6,318 bases of DNA from Euryarchaeota archaeon UBA229 (GCA_002505355.1 DAUW01000081.1:1-6318); one strand, 5' to 3'. Positions 1 to 5,701 are shown, counted from the first letter of the stretch. Program-made: numbers and translations. The notes: generated by a model not told the origin, from the letters alone.

Positions 1-22
1 GTAGTCTTGTTTCCACATCCAT
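1..22 (-). CDS. 5' end of an unidentified minus-strand gene (partial)
   Basis: Reading leftwards from an ATG at 22-20, seven codons (MDVETRL) are open before the window edge. A perfect Shine-Dalgarno core, GGAGG on the minus strand (complement of 30-34), lies 7 nt before the ATG, the same spacing as the 5-nt cores found before two other minus-strand genes here. That site is the main reason for calling a gene. A palindromic TATA-like element at 69-76 could serve this gene with a leader of about 24 nt. Seven residues are too few to suggest a product. Confidence 0.4.
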
Positions 23-68
23 GGTCAATCCTCCAATACGGGGTAATAACCACCGCTAGTAGGCCGGC

Positions 69-76
69 TTTAAATT
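69..76. promoter_or_regulatory. TATA-like box, possibly bidirectional
   Basis: The sequence TTTAAATT contains the palindrome TTTAAA. Its centre is about 25.5 bp before the ATG at 98, the distance expected if transcription starts at or very near that ATG (leaderless mRNA). Read on the other strand, the same element would place a start near position 46 for the leftward gene beginning at 22, leaving room for its GGAGG site. No purine-rich BRE is obvious on the rightward side. Confidence 0.5.
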
Positions 77-97
77 CATTGTCGACACGCGCCTATC

Positions 98-1093
98 ATG
101 GCCCTGACAAGTGAACAGGTGTTAGGCTGGAGTAGAGTTGGTGTTCTACTTCTTGGAATGGGCTGGGCTGCATGGATGGATCATAAAGCTCGCAGAGTTA
201 GTAATAATCATTGGTTGGTTTGGGTTAAGCCTGCAATTTTTATCTGGTGTCTAGAACTGATTGCCAGGAATGCTGATTGGACAGTATTCTTGACAGCATC
301 CGCAGTTGTCGCCTATGCATCTGTTGCGGTAATCGGCCGTCCGACAATAAAGGATATTATGTCTGGTAATCGTGAAGATGTTATCGTTTCGCTGTGGTAT
401 ATGGTTAGCCTGCTAGGGGTAATTTTTGGTATGGCCAAATATAGTAATGTTGAGGTGTTAGATATATTGCTAGGTCAAGTAACTGGCATGGCTGGACTTT
501 ATTGGTCAACACTATCAGGCCTCGTAGTGATTTTTGTCATTGATTTAGGTTGGCGTTTGCGATTAATCCATGGTGGTGCTGATGCTAAGGCGCTAATGTG
601 GGTTGCGATACTTGTGCCAAACTGGTCAACGATGCCGGTTATAACGGACTTAAACAGCGACATAGTTCTCCAATTGCCTCCAGCGATTTCACTGCTTATG
701 TGGGGTGGTATCAGTTTCCTGATAATACCATTTATTCTAATTCTTAGAAATTTAGTGCAAGGTAATGTAAAGACATTACATGATTTACGAATGTTTTGGC
801 ATTCCACGGTTATGGATATAGATAAGGTACAACAAAGCCACGTTTGGTTACTTACCACTGTAATAGAGTTGCCAAATGGAGATGTCAGACCGTATCACAG
901 AACACGAGCGCCTCGCAGGACTCCAAGTAACGAGCAACTATTACAGCAGATTAATGTGCTTAAAGCAAACAATATCACTAAGGTTTGGGTTAGCCATAAG
1001 CTTCCACTGTTGGTGTTTTTGTTTCCAGTCATTCTGCCTATGGCAATACTTGGAGACGTTACTGTGATAATCTTACAGTTAGCTGGTCTGTGA
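98..1093 (+). CDS. flaK: archaeal prepilin/preflagellin peptidase (FlaK/PibD-like, peptidase family A24)
   Basis: A polytopic membrane aspartic protease expected to cut the class III signal peptide of archaellins and type IV pilin-like proteins on the cytoplasmic side of the membrane. The two catalytic aspartates are visible: D28 in WMDHKARRVSN (the family's D-x-K-x-R pattern after the first membrane helix) and D162 in HGGADAKAL, the archaeal form of the GxGD motif. Several hydrophobic segments follow (around 100-112, 137-150, 195-217 and 300-330), and the C-terminal part, KVWVSHKLPLLVFLFPV, resembles the end of FlaK. At 331 residues it is longer than the roughly 230 I recall for methanogen FlaK: the aspartates are about 134 residues apart, and a soluble segment spans about 221-298. 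The ATG is supported by a TATA-like box about 25 bp upstream and no Shine-Dalgarno site. No pilin or archaellum gene is adjacent, so the substrate is unknown. Confidence 0.83.
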   Translation: MALTSEQVLGWSRVGVLLLGMGWAAWMDHKARRVSNNHWLVWVKPAIFIWCLELIARNADWTVFLTASAVVAYASVAVIGRPTIKDIMSGNREDVIVSLWYMVSLLGVIFGMAKYSNVEVLDILLGQVTGMAGLYWSTLSGLVVIFVIDLGWRLRLIHGGADAKALMWVAILVPNWSTMPVITDLNSDIVLQLPPAISLLMWGGISFLIIPFILILRNLVQGNVKTLHDLRMFWHSTVMDIDKVQQSHVWLLTTVIELPNGDVRPYHRTRAPRRTPSNEQLLQQINVLKANNITKVWVSHKLPLLVFLFPVILPMAILGDVTVIILQLAGL

Positions 1094-1096
1094 AAA

Positions 1097-1246
1097 TCAA
1101 GCTCCCTTTCGCTCGATATTTTTAGGCCTTAGTCCCTTGTAATTGCACTTCCTACACTTTTCTGCGCGGTATGCGAGTCTTGCATTACACTTCATGCAAA
1201 TTTTACGGCGAAGCATCCTTGCTTCTGCCTCAGGGAAACGTGCCAT
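1097..1246 (-). CDS. rpl40e: large-subunit ribosomal protein eL40 (L40e)
   Basis: A 49-residue zinc-binding protein of the large ribosomal subunit, found in archaea and in eukaryotes (where it is made as a ubiquitin fusion). Translation of the minus strand from ATG 1246-1244 gives MARFPEAEARMLRRK, then C17-x2-C20, then C31-x2-C34, the four zinc ligands, followed by YKGLRPKNIERKGA. The R/K-rich composition, the CRKC-x-YKGLRPK signature and the length fit archaeal eL40 closely. The stop (complement of 1097-1099) is three bases from the stop of the convergent peptidase gene. A TATA-like element is centred 25 bp before the ATG, suggesting a leaderless transcript. Short length makes this gene easy to lose in automated annotation. 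Confidence 0.95.
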   Translation of the reverse strand: MARFPEAEARMLRRKICMKCNARLAYRAEKCRKCNYKGLRPKNIERKGA

Positions 1247-1267
1247 GTCCCGTCCACCAACTTCCCC

Positions 1268-1274
1268 TATTTAA
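1268..1274 (-). promoter_or_regulatory. TATA-like box of the eL40 gene
   Basis: On the minus strand this reads TTAAATA. Its centre (1271) lies 25 bp before the eL40 ATG, predicting transcription starting at about the start codon. It sits among GGTGG pentamers (complement of CCACC at 1254, 1275, 1278, 1286 and 1293), one of which ends 7 nt before the ATG. Confidence 0.5.
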
Positions 1275-1299
1275 CCACCACCAAACCACCAGCCACCGG

Positions 1300-1306
1300 T
1301 TATACA
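1300..1306 (+). promoter_or_regulatory. TATA-like box of the MBL-fold gene
   Basis: TTATACA is the only clear TATA-like element before the MBL-fold gene. Its centre is 26 bp before a TTG at 1329 and 41 bp before the ATG at 1344. It therefore predicts either a roughly 15-nt leader before the ATG or, less conventionally, a leaderless TTG start adding five residues. Confidence 0.4.
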
Positions 1307-1343
1307 TCACTACATTGAAACACTATCCTTGTGCGCGGTATTC

Positions 1344-2123
1344 ATGCGAATTGTCCGCCTGCCGGGGATTCATCACGATTCAAATGTGATGGTTATCATT
1401 GGTACGTTGGGTTGCATAGTTATTGATTCCGGGACATCATGGTACCAATCACTACAACTTGAGCGAATCCAGGGTATTTTGGAGGATAATCCAGGAGAAT
1501 CGCCGAATATTGATAGAATATTATTGACTTCTAGACGATTCCCCTGTTCTGGCGGAGCCAAACATCTTGCAACGGAGTTCAATAATTGTCCAGTGCACAT
1601 ACACCAAGAGGGACAATCTTCGTTAGAAACTGGAGACTTCTTTACCACGTGGGCTAACCGTTTTGATTCTGATATGCCGTCTATATCGACACAAGCAGTA
1701 AGCGATGGCGAGGTGTTTGCGCTTGGTAATGGACAAGTATGTGCATTGGCCTTGCCCGGTCACTGCGCGGATAATATGGCTTATCACGTGCCTGAAAAAT
1801 CGCTGCTGATTGCTGGTTTGTTGATGCCAAGAGCTGATAGGCCAACAAGGTGGGACTTACCAACAGGATGTCTTCCTGATATCGTAAAAAGTTTAGAGCG
1901 TATTAAACGGATGAAACTGGAGACCATCATACCTCTCCAAGGGCCAGCAATCAAAGGGAAAGATCACGTGCTTGAGATTCTAACTCGCCATATCGAATTT
2001 TTCAAGGATTGTGTACGGCGCGAAGGTAAGCCTCCAAAGTCTTGGTCTCGACCAGCGCCAACCGCACTTTGGCTGACACCACATCCACCCTGGCCGTTAG
2101 AGGAGCGTGAGGAAATCAGCTGA
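1344..2123 (+). CDS. metallo-beta-lactamase-fold protein with degenerate metal site
   Basis: The 259 residues follow the order of a metallo-beta-lactamase-fold hydrolase of the glyoxalase II-like type: an N-terminal strand ending in CIVIDSGT (24-31), a TSRRFPCSGG segment (62-71) where active members have THxHxDHxGG, LPGHCADNMAYHV (137-149) for the PGHTxGS motif, LLIAGLLMPR (154-163) where the Gly-Asp ligand is expected, and IIPLQGP (195-201) for the final histidine. By this alignment the three histidines and the aspartate of motif 2 are S63, R65, C68 and P67; the bridging aspartate is L159 and the last histidine is Q199. Only H140 remains, so hydrolysis by a two-metal site is unlikely. The C-terminal tail (228-259) is rich in proline and tryptophan. 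The start was set at ATG 1344; a TTG at 1329 would add MCAVF. No Shine-Dalgarno site is seen. A structural, binding or regulatory role is possible but unproven. Confidence 0.75.
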   Translation: MRIVRLPGIHHDSNVMVIIGTLGCIVIDSGTSWYQSLQLERIQGILEDNPGESPNIDRILLTSRRFPCSGGAKHLATEFNNCPVHIHQEGQSSLETGDFFTTWANRFDSDMPSISTQAVSDGEVFALGNGQVCALALPGHCADNMAYHVPEKSLLIAGLLMPRADRPTRWDLPTGCLPDIVKSLERIKRMKLETIIPLQGPAIKGKDHVLEILTRHIEFFKDCVRREGKPPKSWSRPAPTALWLTPHPPWPLEEREEIS

Positions 2124-2727
2124 TTATCGGCAGATCTAGCATTCCGCCGTAGGCAGTATTTCTGGCTTTTTTTTGCAACAATTTTGCTCGACGATTACTC
2201 CTTTCTATTCTTTTGTACTCGAAAATATCGCTACTGCTATGATTTGATTTGAGTACACCTTGCCAATCATAATTATACATTGACCAACCACTGTGGATAG
2301 TTATTTGATCTTGATGCGTTTTTATGCTAGTAATGCATTCATCGTGTTTGAATAACAAAACACAATTGTCAGGCACGTCTCTACCGATGAGCCACACATG
2401 TCCCGAATCATTACCAACAAGTAGTCTATCAGAGGTGTCGGATACTCGCCAGATTGAGCGAACAGTGTTACCTGCAGTTTCATACGCGTCAAGTAATTCT
2501 AACTTCGGTAATGATAATCTGATTATGTTGCCTCGTGTGTCGCCAATTATTACTGATTCACAGTAACCAGTCGGTCCTATCATTCCGAGTAAGACCGCTG
2601 CTGGATACTGCAAACGATAGTTTGTTCTTCGGCCACCATTTGGTCGCCAACTAATCATCCCATCATCTAGAGCAATTATGTATCCGTCATTCAAAACCAT
2701 GCTACGAACTACTGTTCCATTTGTCAT
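2116..2727 (-). CDS. WD40/beta-propeller-like protein, about four blades
   Basis: A 203-residue protein with four blade-like units at roughly 7-35, 45-80, 88-118 and 131-158. Recurring elements are VRS(M/I) or ITSI at the start of a unit, and patterns such as VIIGDTRGNIIRLSLP and LLVGNDSGHVWLIGRD, the small-residue, D-x-G, hydrophobic strand run typical of WD40 and PQQ-type propellers. A basic segment (about 171-190, KRIERSNRRAKLLQKKARN) and the end LDLPIIS follow. No signal peptide or membrane segment is seen, so it is probably cytoplasmic and probably binds a partner protein. Four blades are fewer than the usual six to eight; no earlier ATG exists in the frame, which is closed by a TAA about 65 bases upstream. 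There is no Shine-Dalgarno site before the ATG. The last 8 bp overlap the convergent MBL-fold gene. The propeller assignment comes from the residue pattern only. Confidence 0.7.
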   Translation of the reverse strand: MTNGTVVRSMVLNDGYIIALDDGMISWRPNGGRRTNYRLQYPAAVLLGMIGPTGYCESVIIGDTRGNIIRLSLPKLELLDAYETAGNTVRSIWRVSDTSDRLLVGNDSGHVWLIGRDVPDNCVLLFKHDECITSIKTHQDQITIHSGWSMYNYDWQGVLKSNHSSSDIFEYKRIERSNRRAKLLQKKARNTAYGGMLDLPIIS

Positions 2728-2750
2728 ACAAAAGAAATGACAGCCGGGGG

Positions 2751-2783
2751 TAGTATTAGTTTTCTTAGACCCCTGAACTTAAA
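2751..2783 (-). promoter_or_regulatory. possible promoter of the WD40-like gene
   Basis: The 68-bp gap between the zinc-protein stop and this gene's ATG holds two weak TATA-like candidates on the minus strand: TAATACTA (about 2751-2758, centred 28 bp before the ATG) and TTTAAG (2778-2783), which would give a leader of about 27 nt. Neither is strong, and read-through from the genes upstream is equally possible. Confidence 0.25.
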
Positions 2784-2795
2784 CTAAAACTGAAG

Positions 2796-3071
2796 TTAGT
2801 AGGTATCTTCATTCTTGTTTTCTTTCTTCCATGCCCGGTAACATGATTTACAGACACGTACTCTACCTTTCAAGGGGGTAAAATTGCCTTGACCCCACAT
2901 GTCTATTGCGTTATCCAGTGATAAAGAGCGGCCGCCAAGGGATTTATCGGCAAACTTGTCGCATCCGTTTAGGGCGCATGATAATTCACCCTGGTTGCTT
3001 TTTTTACCCTTGTTGTCAGCGACTGATGTATCTTGTGTGCGATGTTTCCTAGCCTTTGCTTTGAAACCCAT
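2796..3071 (-). CDS. small zinc-finger-like protein of unknown function
   Basis: I do not recognise this family. The 91-residue protein has a basic N-terminus (MGFKAKARKHRTQ), a low-complexity polar stretch, then a probable zinc site made of C32-x4-C37 (CALNGCDKF) and C74-x2-C77 (RVRVCKSCYRAWKKENK). Between the pairs lies a segment with GGRSLSLDNAIDMWGQG that looks structured. Small size, high charge and a CxxC zinc site suit binding of nucleic acid or a nucleoprotein complex, but that is inference. The start was set at the ATG 3071-3069; a TTG 18 bases upstream (3089) would add MIGGLF. The ATG is preferred because a BRE/TATA pair lies about 25 bp before it. It follows tfb on the same strand with a 39-bp gap. 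Confidence 0.75.
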   Translation of the reverse strand: MGFKAKARKHRTQDTSVADNKGKKSNQGELSCALNGCDKFADKSLGGRSLSLDNAIDMWGQGNFTPLKGRVRVCKSCYRAWKKENKNEDTY

Positions 3072-3092
3072 AAAAAGGCCACCAATCAACGC

Positions 3093-3106
3093 TTATTCAA
3101 TTTTCG
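3093..3106 (-). promoter_or_regulatory. BRE plus TATA box of the small zinc-protein gene
   Basis: On the minus strand CGAAAA (3106-3101) is followed directly by TTGAATAA (3100-3093). This is the best BRE-TATA pairing in the window. The TATA centre is about 25.5 bp before the ATG at 3071, predicting a leaderless transcript. The element lies just downstream of the tfb stop codon, so the zinc protein can be expressed independently of tfb. Confidence 0.5.
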
Positions 3107-3110
3107 GGTA

Positions 3111-4100
3111 TCACTGCTTGGATGCTTCACCGAGTTGAGCAAGTAGTCCGTCAAAAATCCTTAGCAATCCTCGAAGGGTAACTTCTGAAACATTAGCAAC
3201 TTTGCATATATCTGATTGTGTTCGTGATGTACCAGACTCCGATGCAGCCTTGTAAATTAGCGCAGCTGCAACACCCATTGGCTTCTTGCCCTGCCAAATA
3301 TCTTCATGCGGTTGAATTTTTGCCCACAAGTGGTTTACCTGAGTGAAGATATTTGGTGGTAGCTGTAAATCAGAGATGAATTTGTCGAAGTATTCATTTG
3401 GTGAGGTTATCTTGTGAAGGTTTAGTTTGCGTGAAACCTGACGTATTAGTCGGGATAATTCCTTTTCCGTTATGTCATAGCTTTGCGCAATCTCGGGGAT
3501 TTGTCGCGGTAGATTTTCTTCCCGTGCTACCAAATATGTGCACGCTGCAGCAACTCCGGCAATCGAGCGTCCGGTCACGAATCCGTCACCACTTAATCGG
3601 CGATATAGCCTTGCGGTTTCTTCTTGAAGTGATTTTGGCAAGTCCGAGCGGTCCCTAATCATTTGATTGGCCTTGACTAGATTTCTCTCTCGGCTTTTCC
3701 TAGTCTTAGAGCGTTCATCAATTACTCTTCTGCGACGCCAGTCTCTGCGGGCTTGGGAACTGATTCCGTGTCTACCTGCTGATCCGGTGTTTAGGTCTCG
3801 CACGTCTATTGAGGTGTTCAATCCTTTGTCGGCAAGAGTATAGGTCAATGGTTGGCCGACCCTTGAGCGATCTTCGGTTTTGTCTCTGTTAGTCCATTCA
3901 GCACCTGGGTCAATGACGTTTTCTTCAACTACTAGGCCACAGGAATTGCAGACAATTTCTCCACGAGTATCGTCGAGCTGCCAGTCTACAGCACCACACT
4001 CTTCACAGGGTCTGGTGTGTCCATCGACAACCCTTCGATTTGAATCAAATAGGCCATACTCTCTGGTCTCTGGTCTAGAATTACTCTTGTCGGACTCCAT
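3111..4100 (-). CDS. tfb: transcription initiation factor B (TFB, TFIIB homologue)
   Basis: The archaeal general factor that binds the TBP-TATA complex and the BRE and recruits RNA polymerase. The 329 residues show the full family layout: an N-terminal extension of about 30 residues; a zinc ribbon with C32-x2-C35 (CEEC) and C51-x2-C54 (CNSCG); the B-reader/linker region (about 60-115, with IDPGAEWTNRD and RSRVGQPLTYTLADKG); and two cyclin-like repeats at about 135-225 (GRSIAGVAAACTYLVARE) and 228-325 (KKPMGVAAALIYKAA). The last part carries the BRE-recognising helix-turn-helix (DICKVANVSEVTLRGLLRIF). Length is near the usual 300-330. The ATG at 4100-4098 is supported by a strong Shine-Dalgarno site at 4113-4108. 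It heads a co-directional set with the small zinc protein and the WD40-like gene. Archaea often carry several TFBs; whether this is the main one cannot be told here. Confidence 0.97.
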   Translation of the reverse strand: MESDKSNSRPETREYGLFDSNRRVVDGHTRPCEECGAVDWQLDDTRGEIVCNSCGLVVEENVIDPGAEWTNRDKTEDRSRVGQPLTYTLADKGLNTSIDVRDLNTGSAGRHGISSQARRDWRRRRVIDERSKTRKSRERNLVKANQMIRDRSDLPKSLQEETARLYRRLSGDGFVTGRSIAGVAAACTYLVAREENLPRQIPEIAQSYDITEKELSRLIRQVSRKLNLHKITSPNEYFDKFISDLQLPPNIFTQVNHLWAKIQPHEDIWQGKKPMGVAAALIYKAASESGTSRTQSDICKVANVSEVTLRGLLRIFDGLLAQLGEASKQ

Positions 4101-4107
4101 TTACTTA

Positions 4108-4113
4108 ACCTCC
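4108..4113 (-). promoter_or_regulatory. Shine-Dalgarno site of tfb
   Basis: GGAGGT on the minus strand, 7 nt before the tfb ATG. It fixes the start codon and shows that tfb mRNA has a leader, unlike several neighbours whose promoters predict leaderless transcripts. Confidence 0.75.
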
Positions 4114-4136
4114 AGTTATCTAGTTCCATCTCAACC

Positions 4137-4144
4137 AATTTAAA
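4137..4144 (-). promoter_or_regulatory. candidate proximal TATA box of tfb
   Basis: TTTAAATT on the minus strand, centred about 40 bp before the tfb ATG. A start about 26 bp downstream (near 4114) would give a leader of about 14 nt that begins at the Shine-Dalgarno site. Competing candidates are TATAACTATA (4181-4190) and the element at 4270-4276. Confidence 0.4.
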
Positions 4145-4269
4145 CTCAACGATTTCTTGTTTATCCTCGTTCAACACCTGTATAGTTATACCACCATTAG
4201 TTACCACTGGTTCAACTTTATCTCTATTGGGATTACTATAAACTGTTGTTTTAATGGATATTGTAGGCC

Positions 4270-4276
4270 TATATAC
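4270..4276. promoter_or_regulatory. near-palindromic TATA box between tfb and purA
   Basis: TATATAC on the plus strand and GTATATA on the minus strand. On the plus strand it predicts a start near 4299 and a purA leader of about 48 nt; no better TATA lies 25 bp before either purA start candidate. On the minus strand it predicts a start near 4246, making a tfb leader of about 147 nt. It could drive both genes. Confidence 0.4.
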
Positions 4277-4346
4277 TTATTTCATGACATTTCTGCATCA
4301 ATGGCATAGTTCAAAGACGGTACGCGCAGGGGTCTGATTGAGAGAG

Positions 4347-5651
4347 ATGCCCGCCACTGTCGTTCTAGGAGCCCAATGGGGTGATGAAGGTAAAGGAAAA
4401 CTGGTTGACCGTATTGCTGAACAAGCTACTTGGGTGGCTAGATTCCAAGGGGGAAACAATGCGGGCCACACCGTAGTGCTTGGAGATGAGGTGTTGAAAT
4501 TTCATCTTCTTCCGTCCGGAATCACTAGAAAAGAATGCAATCTTGTGCTTGGTGATGGCATGGTAATCGACCCGTGGGTTCTCGATGAGGAGTTAAAAAA
4601 TTGGCAGCAATCTACGGGAGAGGATCCGCGTGGTAGCAGACTATTTGTTAGTGAAAGGGCTCACGTAATCCTTCCATACCACAGATACTTGGATGGCCTT
4701 GATAAGAAAATAGGTACTACTGGTCGAGGCATTGGCCCGACATATGCTGACAAAATAAACCGCATTGGACTTAGATTTGGCGATGTGGATGAAATCAAAC
4801 AGGATAGTAATTGGTATCACACAACAGTTGATCGAATGAATGCCTCACTTGAGGCTGCAGGATGCTCTGACAGAATAACTGTTGCAGGATTGCAATCAGA
4901 TGTGAATTGGATATGGGAAAGTTATGCAACGAGTATTGGCAACACAGGGCTAATGTTGGACAACGCCTTGAAGATGAATGAACACGTGATTCTCGAAGGG
5001 GCACAGGGTTGTTTGTTAGATATCGATCAAGGTACGTTCCCATTCGTAACCTCAAGTATCACTTCCCGTGGTAACTCGACCCATGGTGCAGGAATTCACC
5101 CAGGCCATGTACAAGAGGTAATTGGCATCACGAAAGCATATATTACTCGAGTCGGCAATGGAGCAATGCCAACAGAACTGGAAGATGAAACAGGTGACCA
5201 CCTCGGTACGGTGGGACATGAATTCGGCACAACCACCGGGCGAAAGCGTCGTTGTGGGTGGTTTGATGCTGTAGTTATGCGCCATGCTCATCGAATAAAC
5301 GGTTTTACCGGGCTTGCCTTGACAAAATTAGATGTATTAGGTGGACTCGACGAATTGAAAATTTGTGTTGCTTACGAACTAGACGGCAAAGAAATTAGAG
5401 AAATGCCGTCCAGTGCGTCTGCTTTAGCAAGATGCAAACCAATTTACATCTCAATGCCGGGTTTCCCTTCGCAAACACTCACAGAGTGGTTAGGGATAGC
5501 AAAGAAAGCCAACAATGAGGGACTTGGCTACTCGATATTACCATCAGCAGCCCAGCATTACATCAAGCAGGTCGAAGCGCTTGTAGGGGTCCCGTGTACC
5601 TCTGTTGGCGTTGGGCCTGACAGGGATGCAACCATTGACCGCACTGAATAG
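4347..5651 (+). CDS. purA: adenylosuccinate synthetase
   Basis: Cytoplasmic enzyme of AMP synthesis that joins IMP and aspartate using GTP, giving adenylosuccinate, GDP and phosphate. The 434 residues match the long form (E. coli PurA is 432) rather than the shorter form of some archaea. Visible motifs are LGAQWGDEGKGK (7-18) with catalytic D13, NNAGHTVV (37-44) with catalytic H41, GTTGRGIGPTYADK (123-136) for IMP binding, LEGAQGCLLDIDQGTFPFVT (216-235), KAYITRVGNGAMPTEL (263-278), TTGRKRRCGWFD (296-307) and LTKLDVL (325-331) for guanine binding. The stretch after VTSS (TSRGNSTHGAGIHPGH) differs from the TTAGG-type loop of E. coli. The ATG at 4347 is preferred because homologues begin close to this motif; a TTG at 4338 would add three residues. 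The purine-rich GAGAGA before the ATG is a poor Shine-Dalgarno site. tRNA-Ala follows 50 bp downstream on the same strand. Confidence 0.97.
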   Translation: MPATVVLGAQWGDEGKGKLVDRIAEQATWVARFQGGNNAGHTVVLGDEVLKFHLLPSGITRKECNLVLGDGMVIDPWVLDEELKNWQQSTGEDPRGSRLFVSERAHVILPYHRYLDGLDKKIGTTGRGIGPTYADKINRIGLRFGDVDEIKQDSNWYHTTVDRMNASLEAAGCSDRITVAGLQSDVNWIWESYATSIGNTGLMLDNALKMNEHVILEGAQGCLLDIDQGTFPFVTSSITSRGNSTHGAGIHPGHVQEVIGITKAYITRVGNGAMPTELEDETGDHLGTVGHEFGTTTGRKRRCGWFDAVVMRHAHRINGFTGLALTKLDVLGGLDELKICVAYELDGKEIREMPSSASALARCKPIYISMPGFPSQTLTEWLGIAKKANNEGLGYSILPSAAQHYIKQVEALVGVPCTSVGVGPDRDATIDRTE

Positions 5652-5701
5652 ATTGGCTCATTGACAACATAGAAAAGGCGGAGGCCCTTCGCTAAGATTG
5701 A

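Larger units (their letters stand above)
4101..4346. other. tfb-purA divergent intergenic region with a leader reading frame
   Basis: This 246-bp gap carries TATA-like elements for both flanking genes and no recognised complete gene. On the minus strand one frame is open from 4276 into tfb, ending at 3986, while the other two frames have stops just before the tfb ATG. Its upstream part reads like protein, for example VTNGGITIQVLNEDKQEIVE after a GTG at 4207, but it has no ATG until one just before tfb (MELDNWRLSK), no clear Shine-Dalgarno site, and its second half is only the alternative frame of tfb. It may be a translated leader, a decayed gene, or chance. Confidence 0.3.

Noticed and set aside
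499..858. Minus-strand open frame of 119 codons inside the prepilin peptidase gene
   Set aside because: It is fully antisense to a gene with recognisable catalytic motifs and has no family resemblance or start signals of its own.
1163..1341. Ten-base direct repeat TGCGCGGTAT at 1163-1172 and 1332-1341
   Set aside because: The first copy is inside eL40 codons and the second at the start of the MBL-fold gene; a single 10-bp match without extension or flanking symmetry is probably coincidental.
1171..1389. Plus-strand open frame of 72 codons opposite the eL40 gene
   Set aside because: Its first half is the antisense shadow of eL40, whose minus-strand translation matches a known ribosomal protein with all four cysteines; the remainder runs through the divergent promoter region.
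3880..4143. Plus-strand open frame of 87 codons opposite the start of tfb
   Set aside because: It is antisense to the conserved zinc-ribbon region of TFB and its translation is serine/leucine-rich noise.
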